Source: Ophiostoma sp. CBS 140.51
Taxonomy: Eukaryota > Ascomycota > Sordariomycetes > Ophiostomatales > Ophiostomataceae
Direction: 5' to 3'
DNA length: 64,000 bases
Assembly (NCBI GenBank): GCA_029298735.1
Contig: JANSLP010000155.1
Coordinates: 1-64,000 of the forward strand
Shown: in pieces, positions 32,956 to 44,797 of the stretch
How positions within the stretch are numbered: position 1 is the first letter of the stretch
How the letters are laid out: each line of letters starts with the position of its first letter
The notes under the pieces: model-generated
The model's input: the letters and a program-made list of their open reading frames with translations, nothing else
Databases searched by the model: none
What the model was told of the DNA's origin: nothing
Made by a program: the position numbers and the translations under genes

Positions 32956-34531
32956 TCAAGGGGTTCGCTGCGATTTAGAATCGGTTTCAGTGGTCGGCAC
33001 TTGTGAACTGATCTTAAGCAAGAGAACTGACTCGTCATATGCCGATCTCAGAGTCGATACGGCAGTCTGGATCTCCTCCATAGATGCGTTGTAGGCCGGA
33101 GCAAGGGTGATATGATCGCCCAGAACACCATCAACGGTTCCTGCACCCGGATAGACGGCGACGCCCCTCTCGAATGCAAGACGCTGGACGTTTCCACCAA
33201 AGTGAACGCCGTTGCCAAATGGCTTTTTTGTCCCCTTGTCCTCGACAAACTCGATACTCCAGAAAAAGCCACGTCCACGGATGTTACCAACATGCTCACA
33301 GTCGGCAAAGGCCGTCTTGACCAAGTCACCAAGCGTCTCACCCAGACTGGCTACTCTCTGGATGAGTCCATCCCTCTTGACGATTTTCTGAACAGCCAGA
33401 CCGGCCGCACATGTGACCGGATGGGCCTGGTAGGTATGACCGTGGTTAAAGGCCGAAGTGCCCTGGCGTAGGCTCTCGACAATTTTGCCGTTGATGAGCA
33501 TGCCGGCAATGGGCGCATAACCGCCACCGAGACCCTTGCCAAGAGTGACGATGTCTGGTTTGACAGTCGCACCTTCCTGCTCAAATGCAAAATACGTGCC
33601 GACGCGGCCCGTCCCGCACATAACCTCGTCCAAATGGAGAAGGATGCCGTATTTGTCGCAAAGGGCACGTATGGCGGCCCAGTAGCCTTTGGGCGCGGGC
33701 ATCGAACCAAGGGCAGCGCCACTCAGGGTCTCGCCACTGATAGGGTTAGTAAGGAGAAGTAAAGAAAACAACTGTCACGTGTATGGATGATGCTTACATG
33801 AAGGAGATGATTTTCTCTGGGCCGATGCGTAGGAACTCTTCCTCAGTTTCAACAACCAACCGTTGGACAAACTGTGGTTCGTCTTCGTCGGCGCGTTGGT
33901 GGTGGTATGCATCCGCAGCACCAACAAACGCCACCGACGGCAGCAAGGTGCCATCATACGGAACTTTGCGGCCAGCCATGTCAGACACCGACATGGCTCC
34001 AATTGTGTTGCCGTGGTATGATTGCCGACGTGCAACATAAATGGTGCGCTGTGTCTCGCCCTTCTCGAACCAGTATTGCCGGGCACATTTCATGGCGGCG
34101 TCATTTGCCTCGCTGCCGCTGCAAACAAAAAAAGCCTTGAGAAGACCATGATCAAAGTCGACTTCATTCCTCTCCAGGATGCAGCGAGCCAAATCCTCAG
34201 ATGAGCTTGTGCCATATGACAGCGTGTGGACATAGCTGACTTTGGACATTTGCTCGGCGACAGCGGCAGCCACTTCAATGTTGCCGTGGCCAAGGATGGC
34301 AACGGCAGCACCACCACAGGCATCGAGAACCTGCCGTCCATCTTCGAGAGTAAGGCAGCTTCCTGATGCCGACGTGACAATGTTTGGTCGCTCGTGCAGT
34401 GAGCGATGAAGTAGGTAGGGTTGATCGGTGTCTGTTAAAGCAAGGCTGTGTATCTCGTTGGCCTTCTTGCCCTTGACGGTGACAGCGTTGAGAGGCGGCG
34501 ACTGCGCGTCGTGTGTTGCTGAAGGCGCCAT
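32956..34531 (-). CDS. Class-III (omega) PLP-dependent aminotransferase
   Basis: 504 aa in two exons, 33798-34531 and 32956-33736 (intron GTAAGC...CTATCAG; joins ISF-I-GETLSG). Class-III features: YGTSSSEDLAR; SGSEANDAAMKCARQYW (phosphate-binding SGSEAN); RRQSYHGNTIGAMSVS (aromatic stacking Y-H-G); LHLDEVMCGTGRVG with the pyridine-nitrogen aspartate; Schiff-base lysine in TLGKGLGGGY; HTYQAHPVTCAAGLAV; RGRGFFWSIEF. Such enzymes move amino groups from amines, beta- or omega-amino acids to pyruvate or 2-oxoglutarate. The next genes are relics of a transporter and a hydantoinase, so a former role in catabolism of nitrogen compounds is plausible but not shown. The gene itself looks intact. Confidence 0.92.
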
Positions 34532-35332
34532 AGTGGTAGGTTGTACGACTGGGCGTGTTGGTACAGAGACTGTGTGCGAAGTGTAAACGAAGTGTTATCT
34601 GATATCGCCATAATCGCAAAGCAGTTGATACGGACCTTATATCGAAAAAGGGCCGTGACTTGATAAATTAGTACAACCCGAACGAGGAACAGAACCAATA
34701 TGAGCAATCTTTTCAACCTGTGCAATTTGTCGTCGTTTTCGTGCGAGATGGCCGATAACCTGGCGAAGCCAAGCCGGTGATTTCAGACCCGACGATTTCA
34801 AACCCGAAAGCCGTCAATCTGTCCCCGCTGCCACTCATATGGCACCGGACCATGTCAAAGTCGAAACTAAACCGAAAGGAGTAATTTACTGATAAGAAAT
34901 TGCCCCGATTAAATGACAGCCGAGACGCTTGCCATTGACATCGTTAGCTTTATCGCCCCCTCACCGGGTTTAAAAATGCACATGCAGTGCCACATCGGCA
35001 AGCGTATGATAGGGCAACGAACAAAGCCGGCGCCCGATGGAGGAGATAGGAAATCAAATCGCTAGTCTGCAGCCTTTCTGGGTGCCCTTGACAGTCTGGA
35101 CCAGATCGATTGACACATGACAAGACGTCCATCGACACGTGAAATCCATGTGCTCCATCCCGCGTAGCCATTGTACATAAGAATTGGGTCTGCCGTCCGT
35201 GAGCATCGGACAACGGAACACACTCCACGTCGTGACAACATCGCCTCTCTCCTCGGCCCCTGTCTCCATCTCACTGCAGTTATCATTGTACTTGCAAACA
35301 TCATCAACAACAACAACAACAACATTGACACA
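34532..35332. promoter_or_regulatory. Intergenic space between aminotransferase and transporter relic
   Basis: 801 bp between divergent starts. It ends in a CAACAACAACAACAACAAC leader just before the transporter relic's ATG. No gene and no clear TATA element. Confidence 0.4.
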
Positions 35333-36138
35333 ATGGCATCCCTCGTCGCCAAAATCAAGGAAATGCCGCCGTGGCGGGACATGACGGCCAAGTCTGCATA
35401 CATCGCCATGGTCTCGTGCACCGGCGCCGCCGTCTACGGCTACGAAGTGTCCTGATGGTTGTCGGTGCTCGACATGCCGGCTTTCACCAAGCGCTACGGC
35501 AAGTACAACGCTGCCACCGACACCTATTCTATTTCTGCACCGCTCCAGTCGGCCGGCAGTTTTCTCCCCACCGCAGGTCTGGTAATTGGTGCTCTGCTCT
35601 GTTTCGCCATCAGTGACCGCATCGGTCGCCGTGGCGCCATGATTGCCACGTCCATCATGTACCTCATCGCCATCATCATCGAAGTCACGTCCAACTCTTA
35701 CGCCCAGATTGTTGTCAGTCGGTTCCTCAACTCCATCCCGCAAGGCATGTCTGCCAGTCTTTTGCCGGCCTACCAGTCAGAGTGTTCACCCGCCTCGTGC
35801 CATGTTGCTCTCGTTGGTCTCTACACCTGAGTCTTGGACGTCGGCGCTGTCACAGCTGTTGGCATCGTCTACAACACATATTCTCCCACCGACGCCGGCG
35901 CTTACAAGATTTTCATGGGTGTGCAGGGCATCTGTCCTATTCTGATCTTGCTCTTCGTCTCCTGGCTTCCCGAGAGCCCGCGCTGCCCAGGAGCTTGAGG
36001 ACATGAAGACGACCAGCCTGGTGCACAAGGATGACTCGTCTTGGTTCGATCTGGTGCGTGGTGCCAACCGCAGTCGTACGGCTATTATAGTCTTCACTGT
36101 AGGTGTTGAGTCTTGGCAGTGTCTGTACAGAAGTCAAA
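35333..36138 (+). pseudogene. MFS sugar transporter, N-terminal half, broken
   Basis: Relic of a sugar-porter-family symporter. From the ATG at 35333: TAKSAYIAMVSCTGAAVYGYEVS; TGA at 35453-35455; LDMPAFTKRYGKYNA; ISDRIGRRGAMIATSIMYL; VVSRFLNSIPQGMSASLLPA, equivalent to R-x-x-x-G-x-G/P-x-Y-x-E; TGA at 35828-35830; and SWLPESPR. About 30 codons are then missing, and the loop before TM7 (AQELEDMKTTSLVHKDDSSW then LVRGANRSRTAI) follows in another frame. Homology stops near 36130, so TM7-12 are absent. The first lesion falls early enough to abolish the protein. Confidence 0.88.
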
Positions 36139-36279
36139 GTAAATAATGTGTATTGTAACAGTCGCTCCTCCAGTAGGGATCGAAACAACAATGCTATATA
36201 GAATATAAAGTGCCACGTAGTCCACGCTGAAAATGCAACCAAATCATCCCGAATCTCATCTTCATCACTCTTATATTAT

Positions 36280-36663
36280 CTAAACCAACAAAATCGAGAT
36301 CGTTAGCGCTAGCAGCGCCATTCCTGAAAACGAGACGTGGTTTTTTGGTCGTGCATCAGACATGTGAACCTCCAGCCCATTTGATTTATGGACGTCCCAG
36401 CCATTCGCCAGCAAACAGCCGCCAAAGGCGGTTAATATTTCATTCGCATCAGTGTGGCTTGTTTGGTTGTTAAAGATTGGGGGTACTTGGCACCATTCCC
36501 AGCAGTCGCGCACGATATGGACTGGATTTGGCGAGCAACATGTAGACATCCAGTTGTCCGATGCGTTCTGGCCCGGAATGACAAAGTATGTCAGATTGTG
36601 CGGGATCTCGAGATCCGCTGGCGTGCTGGACGTCGGGCAGCTGGAATTGGTGAAGTTGGACAT
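36280..36663 (-). CDS. Small Cys-rich surface protein with GPI-like tail (hypothetical)
   Basis: 127 aa, single exon from the ATG at 36663. It has no typical signal peptide at this start; an upstream exon could supply one but I could not find it. Visible: several N-x-S/T sites (NFT, NSS, NLT, NAS, NQT), a cysteine/tryptophan core CCSPNPVHIVRDCWEWC, a later single C in GGCLLANG, and a C-terminal hydrophobic segment GMALLALTISILLV with a small-residue stretch before it, as in GPI-attachment signals. The arrangement suggests a small extracellular or cell-wall protein. Function unknown. It is isolated between two relics. Confidence 0.55.
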   Translation of the reverse strand: MSNFTNSSCPTSSTPADLEIPHNLTYFVIPGQNASDNWMSTCCSPNPVHIVRDCWEWCQVPPIFNNQTSHTDANEILTAFGGCLLANGWDVHKSNGLEVHMSDARPKNHVSFSGMALLALTISILLV

Positions 36664-37345
36664 GATCGTGGTACAGTATAGATTTGACGGTAATGTTGAC
36701 CTCGGTGCGGCTGTCGTCGAGAAATATGCGGTGATATACCGGCGAAGCGACGAAATTCAAAATGCAATGAGAGGAGGGGAAAAAAGCAGGCTGTCAGAAT
36801 GTGGTTGTTATATTTTGTGGCTTATGACGTAGACTGCTGATCGTTGTGAGTTTACTTGACAGGGAACGGATCCTTCTTAAGTAGATGTAAATAAATGCCA
36901 AGAACACAGGGGCAACGGTATTGTACAACCTGTTATTAGGCTAATCATGCTGCGCCCCTTAACACCCCTGTAGCTGTATGGCACGAGTGATATGTCGGGC
37001 ACAATCTCAATCATTCCCCCCAGCCCCATTCATATGGCCTGCCAAGGGCTCTTTTACGGGCCCTATTTACGAGTCGTCTTCCCTTCCTTTTCCATCGCAG
37101 GATTCTGGCTATCGCCAAGCCTTTACTTGCGGGAACGGCACCGGTATTTGATACTGAACTTTTCGAGCATTAGCAACCTGAAATCGGCAGGTGCTTAGAA
37201 AAAATGAGGCCAACAGTCGCGTATATATGAATATTTAAGGACAAATATGGATATACTTGAACGCCTCTGATATGAAAAGTAGAATTGATTTGACTTAAAA
37301 ATTCATAGGGTCTATGTAACGATAGATAAGATGGTAGGATACCAG
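36664..37345. other. Intergenic region
   Basis: 680 bp, no gene recognised. The part nearest 37345 is AT-rich. Confidence 0.4.
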
Positions 37346-40300
37346 TCATTGGGCTGGTGCATATTGCTCGATGACACTTCGCGGCTGTTGGAAGGTGCCT
37401 AGTGGCTTGTATGGCAAGTCATAGCCATAGCCTCGCGGTCCGCCCATTTCGATACCACGGTCCGTGTCCGTCCAACGCGGAGAGCAGGCAATGCATAGGA
37501 CCACCACGTGACAACCATACCGGTATTCTGTAACACAAATGGGCTTGCCCGTATCGCGGTCCAAAAGAGCAATCAGGCCCGGAACAGTGGCAATCACTGT
37601 TGGGGTGTCGACTTGGCTCTCAGAGCTATGCTTGGCAAGGATATTCTTAACAAAAGGAATCTGGAGAGTTACACCAACGGCCACCGCCACGGCTCTGTTG
37701 CCATCATTGTTGTGTTCATTATTGGCTGCCACAATATGTAGGACCCCAACAGACAGATCCTTTCACAGGGTACGCTCATTGACAGTGATTTTGCCACGGG
37801 ACAGAACCCCTGCGCTGGAGGAGTCACCAGGCTCACGAATTACTGTTTTCGCTGCATGAGCTGCATTGTGTCGTGCCACAGACTGAGCAATAGCTCGACC
37901 AATACGCCAAGCGAGCGATGGGCTGTGCTAGACCGCAAACTGGCGGACGGCAGAGCCAGTTGTCGGTGCTGGTTCCAGACCGACAAGGGAACCCAGCTCG
38001 GACAGTGCACCACGAAGGGGACGGTCAACGTCCTCGTCTTTTGGTGCACGGGTCAACAACAACGTGTGGCCCGTTCCAGCGTTGATCTCATAGGGACAGA
38101 ATTGACCGGGCTGGTAGACAGTCAGTGTGATTTGCCAGCACATGGGGTTGGCACGGCCCATGAAGTCGGCATCCAGAACGGGTCGATCAAAGAATAGAGA
38201 TGAGCCCCACAGCAGCGGCTCAAGACCGTTTAAACCGCCAAATTCAATCCCAACGACAGAATCGAGGTCATCATGCCGTAAATATCCCATCAGGGCACGG
38301 ATGGCAAGGACAGTCTCGTGGGCCATCAGATGCTCGGAAATGGCAGAAAGTGAGCCCATGTGGCCGCCCCAGTAAACGCGTGCATCATCTGCCACTGCAA
38401 CTCTACCTGTGGGATCGATAACACGGATACGGTGACCGGCGTCGAGCATATCACGCAACTGAAGCCGACCAGCATTAGGGTTCCCACCGCCACCACATTC
38501 TAGAAGGTAGCAACCGTCGGCGAGGGAGTCGATATCTGTCTTGGTCAGATGCCACTCAGCGACACCGGTTGTCTTGTCTCTGACGACGGTGGGCGTGTGG
38601 GTCTTGATATCGACTTGGGCTTCTTCTGCAACGGATCTCAATTCATACTGTTCCCGGTTGTCAAAAATTTGCTCGTCTTCAACATCGTCAAAGCCTGTTG
38701 CCATAATTTCATCTACCGGTTTGTGGAACGTGGTGGTTGACAAGTCAAGATCACCAATAGTAGTGACGATATAGCGTTTCCGGTTGTCGAGGTATGGAAT
38801 GGTTATGGCATCCAGTTGAGCAATATACACCGAGTCAGGCCCGGCACCTTGAGCAACAGCGCGGTCAATGGCCAATTTCTTGACCTCGTCAGCTAACCCA
38901 GCCGCAGACCTCTCACTGGTGCTGTGTATCATGTCCACTGCCACCCCGACGCCAGAACACGTCGCACCAACTGCGTTGGCGACGTCGAAGAAAGGTGGCT
39001 GAATCACCTCGGATGCACTCTCAATAATGTCCAGAGCCAATATGAATCCTCCACCGGTGAGTAAAACGGACAGCGGCTGTGGTGAGGTTTTGACTTCATC
39101 AATAACTTGCCTAAGCATGGCCTTGATGCGGGCCAGGGTGGTGTTAACAAGAGATTTGTCAAGGCTGTCAACACTTGCCGGTATAACCGGGACCGCATCA
39201 ATGTGTGCTCGTCCGCCGGCAACAGCAATATTAGTGGCCATCGTTGTGGTGCCGCCAAAGATAAGCCTCCGCTGGAACTTGCTACCGACCGATGCTAGAC
39301 CAACAATGACTTGACCATCCGATGCGGCCTGTTGAACTATGGAACGATCACCGAGGCCAATGGAATGGAGGTGTCGCCGGGCGCAGTTGACATTAACACC
39401 GCCGACTGGCACATATGCTGCTGCTAGTCGTGTAAGGCCTGGTTGTAGCAGTACGCCAATATCCGTTGAGGTACCGCACATGTCCACGATGGCGCCCAGG
39501 CCTTCTAGTTGTCGGCACTTCCGTTCAGAGTAAGTCCGGCAAGGTATGGAGCACCACGCATAAAGTTGGTAACGCCCGAAGAAAATGTGCGAATCAGCAC
39601 CTTGGATGCGGCCGTAACATCAACATGGTGCCGTCATTCTGAGTGAGGTACAGTGGGCAATCAGTGAGGCCGATGCGGTGCAGAGCTTGTTGAAACTAGC
39701 GGATTATCCGGCATGCAAACCGCAAGATATCTGCGTTCAATATAGCAGCATTCTCTCGCTCAAGAAAGCCTGTTGAAGATTGTCAATCACATCTTTTCAA
39801 ATCGTTCTATTCGAGAATATATCATTCGTTACATACCAATATTGGCAACTTCGTGAGAGCAAACGACGTCTACATCAGGCAGTTCGCATTGTATGATGTC
39901 ACTCACTCGATTCTCTTGCTAGAACGTCTCGTCGGTTGGAGAGTAGACACCGACCACGACAATCGTGTGCAGACTATGGTCTCGAAATTTCTTGGCCTCG
40001 CTCACCACCTGTTATTCGGCAATGGGTGCCTCCTCGGACCCGTAGATATTGAGATCACCGTCAACGTATCCGACATAGCCACGGACATTGGACGCCAGAT
40101 CGGGAGGCCAGTCGCTAAGTGGCGGGATGTTGCGCAAAAAAATCTTTGGACAAGCGAAGTACTCCAACAGACTGTGGACGGCGAGGATCGCGTTCGATAA
40201 CGGCGTTGAGGAAGGCTGTGGTACCGATGGTGACTGAGGCAATGCGGGAGTGGTCAATCTTCGAGTCCAACGCGGCCTTCAATGCAGTCTCGACGCCGGA

Positions 40301-40398
40301 TGTGCTGATCGCGTTAAAATGGTTTCTCGAAGTAGAAAGAAATGAGCAATCAACACGGCTTACCTCCCACATCGACACCTATATACACTGAGCTGTCA
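37346..40398 (-). pseudogene. Hydantoinase/oxoprolinase (HyuA) fused to DUF917, broken
   Basis: Relic of a fungal hydantoinase/oxoprolinase-type protein, in full about 950-1000 aa. From 40398: SVYIGVDVGG; SGVETALKAALDSKIDHSRI, TIGTTAFLNAVIERDP; RNIPPLSDWPPDLASNVRG; VVGVYSP; FLERENAAILNADILRFA; LYLTQNDGTM; IVDMCGTSTDIGVLL; then a long open stretch 37928-39487 covering the hydantoinase domain and the start of DUF917 (LLECGGGGNPNAGRLQLRDML); and the DUF917 end (VIATVPGLIALLDRDTGKPI...SVIEQYAPAQ) up to the stop at 37346. Lesions: frameshift at a T7 run near 40140; TAA 40012-40014; TAG 39919-39921; TAG 39696-39698; a frameshift near 39500; TAG 37928-37930; TGA 37763-37765. The family opens cyclic amides in an ATP-dependent way. 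The 520-codon open piece alone lacks the N-terminal ATPase part. Confidence 0.88.
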
Positions 40399-41570
40399 GT
40401 CTTTAAGATGGTGATCGGTTGTTAGAAACGTTGCCTTGTGTTTGTGATATTGTTAGTTTGAAGACGTCAAAATTTTCGAAGATAAATGCGGTCGTATGAA
40501 TTGACATGTCGTGAGACAAACACCACCAAAACAACCTTGCGCAGGCATTGCCAAAACAGGCGGCTTTAGCGCGCTGTCAGGGGGCATCCATCCACACACC
40601 AAAACCACACCAAACGTGCATCTTGGCTCGGAAGGTGATGTCCGGAACGTGCCTGGAGCATGATCGGACAACCACTATATCAATATCTGCAATGTCGCCA
40701 TCGCAGGATTTTTGTCGTTTCCTGTTGCGGCCTCGCGATTTCGGAAACGCCGAATATTCAACGACCCGACAGAATGGTTCCTCCACATGGCACCTGTCGA
40801 AACCCCCAAAACGTGTCAGAAATGAATTGACAAAAGACTGAAAAAAGACACGCCAAAATTATGTGAGTCCGTCGTGCACATCCACATACCACGCGGAATA
40901 CGTTTAAGTACGGCTGGACCTCCGTCTTGGGACCTCGCGGTGCATGTTTGTTCCTCTCGAATACAACCTTGTCAGTAACCAGTTCTGCCTACCGCTACGG
41001 ATGTCTTTCCTTCGTTCCTTTCCTGGCCCACTCGCATTGCAGCAAGGTGACAGAGATGTCCCTCCAGATCAGTGGCAGAACCGTTATCTGGTCTCAAGTC
41101 CACCAAGCCGTCGCCTGTCGACAGACTTTGACTTTGTTGGCCTCTGGAGTACCGTCTTCTTGACCATTTATGCCTGGCGGGCATCATCATCTCTGATCTC
41201 GTACGGCCTGAATGCCTGGCAGTCCGTTATCTGCACCATAATTGCTCGCATTTTGATCTACTTAAAGGAACTTTAGGGGACTTTAGCGAGCTGCATTATC
41301 GGACTCCAAGACCCTAAGTGGGACGCCCCGTCGCTGGACACCACGAACCATCTGGCAGGTCGGCAAATCCGTCCCGTGGAAATGCAATTTAGGTGCAGAA
41401 AGGTCGAAAAACATTTGGGTGTGTGGAAAGCAGTAAAAGATAAATTGAAGGCAAGAAGTAAAAAACGATAGTTGTGATAGATTAGATACACTTAGGATGG
41501 TCGAATTGACGAACGCAGTCCCTCCCGGCAACCTAGATTATTTTTTAGCGTTTGTTCAGTTGACACAACT
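40399..41570. other. Intergenic region, about 1.2 kb
   Basis: No supportable gene. A 110-codon plus-strand frame at 40944-41276 has no family features. It separates the hydantoinase relic from the end of the efflux pump. Confidence 0.45.
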
Positions 41571-43791
41571 TTACTCAACCGTGCGGTTCTCATGCATCTG
41601 CACATCTGCCTTCTCCTCGCGGTCCAGATCATCACGGACAACATCACCCTGGACACCTTGAAGCTTGCGAGCCACTTCATCAGTCATCTTGTCATCCATG
41701 TTGGGCGCGAAAAAGGCAGCAAGAATCGCACACCAGCCAAAGGCAATGGTGGCCAAGTAAACAATCTTGAAGGAGTCACTGTAAGCGTTCTGTAGACCAG
41801 TGGCGGCGGCAGCAAGGATGGTGGAGTTGCTGCCGGGAATCTGTGCGAGAGCAGTGCTGTTGCTGGCAGTAAAAGCGGTCAGGAAAGCCGGTAGCGAGCT
41901 CTCGGGTAGACCACTTTTTAGGACGGCGGCTGAGACATCCTTGGGCGTATATTGACTAAGTTTGTTGTCGAGCTAAATATGTTATTAGGCGATAGATAAC
42001 GGCATATGGGGGGCATGATAAACGTGAACTTACGATCGTGACATAAATAGCAGCTAGTAGTGTCAGCAGAAAGGTCAATACACACCTATGGGCAAAGGAG
42101 AAGCCCGTGATACATACTCGCAAGAGAACCGCCGGCAGCACGGACAGAGCTGAGCACACCGGTGGCCAGTCCAATATCCTCAGCGGCACAGGCCATGGGA
42201 GCACAGGTCAACGTGACCAGTTCGACGTCTGTTGGTCAGTATGAGTGGCGAGAAAATCATATGGTGTCAAGTTCGAACTTACATCCGACAAAGAATGAGC
42301 CAATAAAAGTACCGGCAATTGCCAAGTTCCGGTGTGAGGCATTGACAGCTGCGAGCATGCCGATAAAAGCGGTGACGAAACACTCGCAGACGATGAGCTG
42401 CCACCGTTGCTTGCCGATGCGATGTGTCGTGGCACCTGCAACGACTTGGCCAAGTACTGTACCTGCACCAATGGTGCACTACTGATGTCAGTATTAAACA
42501 CAAGCAGAGGGTAGGTCATTGGCAGATGGACTCACTGACAGCCAGCCGATCTCGACAGAGTCAGTGGTGAAGAGGGCCGAGATCTCAGTGGGCCAGATGA
42601 CATTGATGGAGTAGTAGATCATAGAGCACACGGTGGCGCACAGAACCAGAGCCACGTACTTGCCATTGGCGAAGAGTGACATGGGGATCAGTGGGTGGGA
42701 CAGGGGCATAATTGTTTCTGTTGATGTTAGTAGAACGAAACAATTCGTCGAACATGTTGGAGTTGCGTACCATAGAGACCAAACAGAACAAGACTGAGAG
42801 CGCCGACGATAATAGTGGCGATAACCTTGGCTGACTTCCACGCATAGGACTGGCCGCCCCAATTGAGACCGAGAAGGAGGAGGACAAGACCAGCCGTGAA
42901 CAGAATCAGGCCACCAAAATCCAGACGCTTGAGCTCATTCCACTTCGACTGCTTGCTGTGCAGAAGGCTGAAGCGCGGCGGGTGGTAGAAGAACACGTAC
43001 AAAATGACGGCAATGGCGCTCGTGATCAAGTTGATGTAGTAGCACCAGCGCCACGACAGTTTGGTGTTGGCAGCCAACGATCGCGCGATAATTGTCCCGA
43101 ACGCCGAGATGGGAAGGCAGCAAAGAAACACGAATCCATTGACATGGGCACGCCGCTTGTATGGAACCAATTCACCAAGAACAATGGGAAAGGCCAGCTG
43201 GAAGGTGGCAGCAAAGCCAGTGAAGCAGCCAGCCGCAATCAGCTGGTTGATGCTCTGTGCCGTGGCTCCCAGAATACTTGCGATGACGGCGAACAAATTC
43301 CCCACAACAAAGAACCAACGACGGCCAAAGATGTCTGACAACCGACCAACAAGTGTGGCCGACACGGAGTAGCAAAGTGTGTAGGAGATGGCCACCCACG
43401 TCAGGTTGGGCGATGGTCCAATGTCGGCGTCGATGATACCCAGAATATTAGCCGGCATAACCCAGCCCAGGTATGCGCTGACTGCAGAAAGGGAGGCGGC
43501 CTGTGAAGGAAGTGGTCAATATTTGTTGGTAAGATGTAAACGATTTATTATTTTTCTTTTTTCTTTAAATGATGAACTTACAGCAACCGAGCCGAGGAAA
43601 CGCGCACTGTGGTAGTAATTAGCGGGCAGATTATCACCAAATGCCTCAGGAAGCGGCGAGGTGTCACGACGTTGTGACGCGTAGTGCTCTTGAGCATCGT
43701 GACGAGTGACGCGTTTGTCACCGCTGCTTGCCTCGTCGTGAGAGATATCCATAATAGGCGTTGTTGCAACAGAAGATATTTTAGTGTTCAC
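41571..43791 (-). CDS. TRI12-type MFS efflux pump (DHA2-like, 14 TM)
   Basis: Membrane exporter of 615 aa in seven exons: 43582-43791, 42773-43499, 42536-42717, 42283-42478, 42118-42228, 42034-42053 and 41571-41972 (1848 bp in frame). The 20-bp sixth exon encodes the heptad TAIYVTI and joins GGSLA to LDNKLSQY, which restores the family's C-terminal pattern. Other signatures: PSPNLTWVAISYTLCYSV; GRLSDIFGRRWFFVVGN; QLAFPIVLGELVPYKRRAHVNG; SWRWCYYINLITSAIAV; EIGWLS/CTIGAGTVLGQ; ACAAEDIGLATGVLSSVRAAGG. Relatives pump trichothecenes, siderophores or other toxic metabolites. No biosynthetic core enzyme lies within the window, so the cargo is unknown. The first in-frame ATG (43791) was taken; a second at 43752 is possible. 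Confidence 0.9.
42034..42053 (-). other. 20-nt micro-exon of the TRI12-type pump
   Basis: Bounded by ACTAG on its 5' side and GTAAGT on its 3' side. Phase arithmetic (1+20 = 21) works, and the encoded TAIYVTI fits the conserved GGS-I/L-A-x-A-I-Y segment of TRI12-like pumps. Skipping it would shift the frame. Confidence 0.75.
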
Positions 43792-44797
43792 TTTTGTCGA
43801 TGTGAAGTATTCTCTCCTCTGCCTATGCTCGCAGAAGTCTCGTGTCTCTCTTCATGCACTGCGTATGCAGCCTAACACGGATCGGCGGTCCTTTATGTGC
43901 TCCTGTGCGTTGCTGTTCCCTGTCCTTTCTTGACTTTTTGTCACGCTCGCTACCCCTTTTTCTCATTCCTCCGTGGCGTCCAAGTACGAAGAAGGCTGTC
44001 CGTGCTGTCTTGGGCTCCAGCTGCCAATGGACCACGCTGCCCCAGACCCCGGATTACGCTTATGATTAAACCTGGGGTAACAAGACCCAGAAAGCATTTC
44101 GACTCATCTTCATCCGTCGGCCGGTTTCTGTCCTTTGGCCGGACCAACAGACTTCGCCCTGGAAAAGTAATTTGAAGATGCGATTGAGTTGTGAAATTGT
44201 GACCACTGATGTTCTTTGTGATTCAGGTGTGATTCAGGGTATGTGCTAAGTGGGGACTCTGACACCCCGGCTCCCCTTGTTGGAGGCTGACTTTAGTGCA
44301 CGAGCTGCCCCAACATCTTGCAGCCTTGCCGAATTAACAGCGAGCGTGGGTGGCGACGGAAACCAAACGACATTCTTGACTACACTCGTAGTTTATGATG
44401 CCAAATCAATAATTCTATTGGAGACATTGAAAGGTGGGGTTTATTTTATTTTTGAATTTTTTGCTCACCTTTTATTCCCAGAATGGATTTTTATTCTCAG
44501 AATAAGGTCAATTTATCAAACCACAAATGTTCCACAAAACGAAACAGTTCGAGACACAGTAATAAGTAACAAAACAGAATCAATTATTATCAGACGTGCC
44601 AGGAACAAGTATATGATAGTCACATGAAGAACATTGCCCCGTAGGTAATTATGTCGCATTTGCTGAAATTGTAGAATACGCGGTATTGTATTTATTGTGT
44701 CTTGAAACTGGACACTCCATAAAAAGATAGTATCAAGGCTTGTCATCATCGCGGGGATAGACTGAGGATAGAGAGGCTTGGAGGCAATGCGAGTAAT
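43792..44797. other. Intergenic region, 1 kb, AT-rich in its second half
   Basis: Upstream of the efflux pump; contains pyrimidine-rich leader DNA for the minus-strand gene near 43800-43960. About 44400-44760 is AT-rich without coding features. Confidence 0.4.

Noticed and set aside
36161..36195. tRNA-like GTTTCGATCCC on the minus strand
   Set aside because: The flanking bases do not form a T stem (only three of five pairs) and no acceptor or anticodon stem is found.
40944..41276. 110-codon plus-strand frame downstream of the efflux pump
   Set aside because: A hydrophobic patch is present but no family pattern; insufficient support for a gene.
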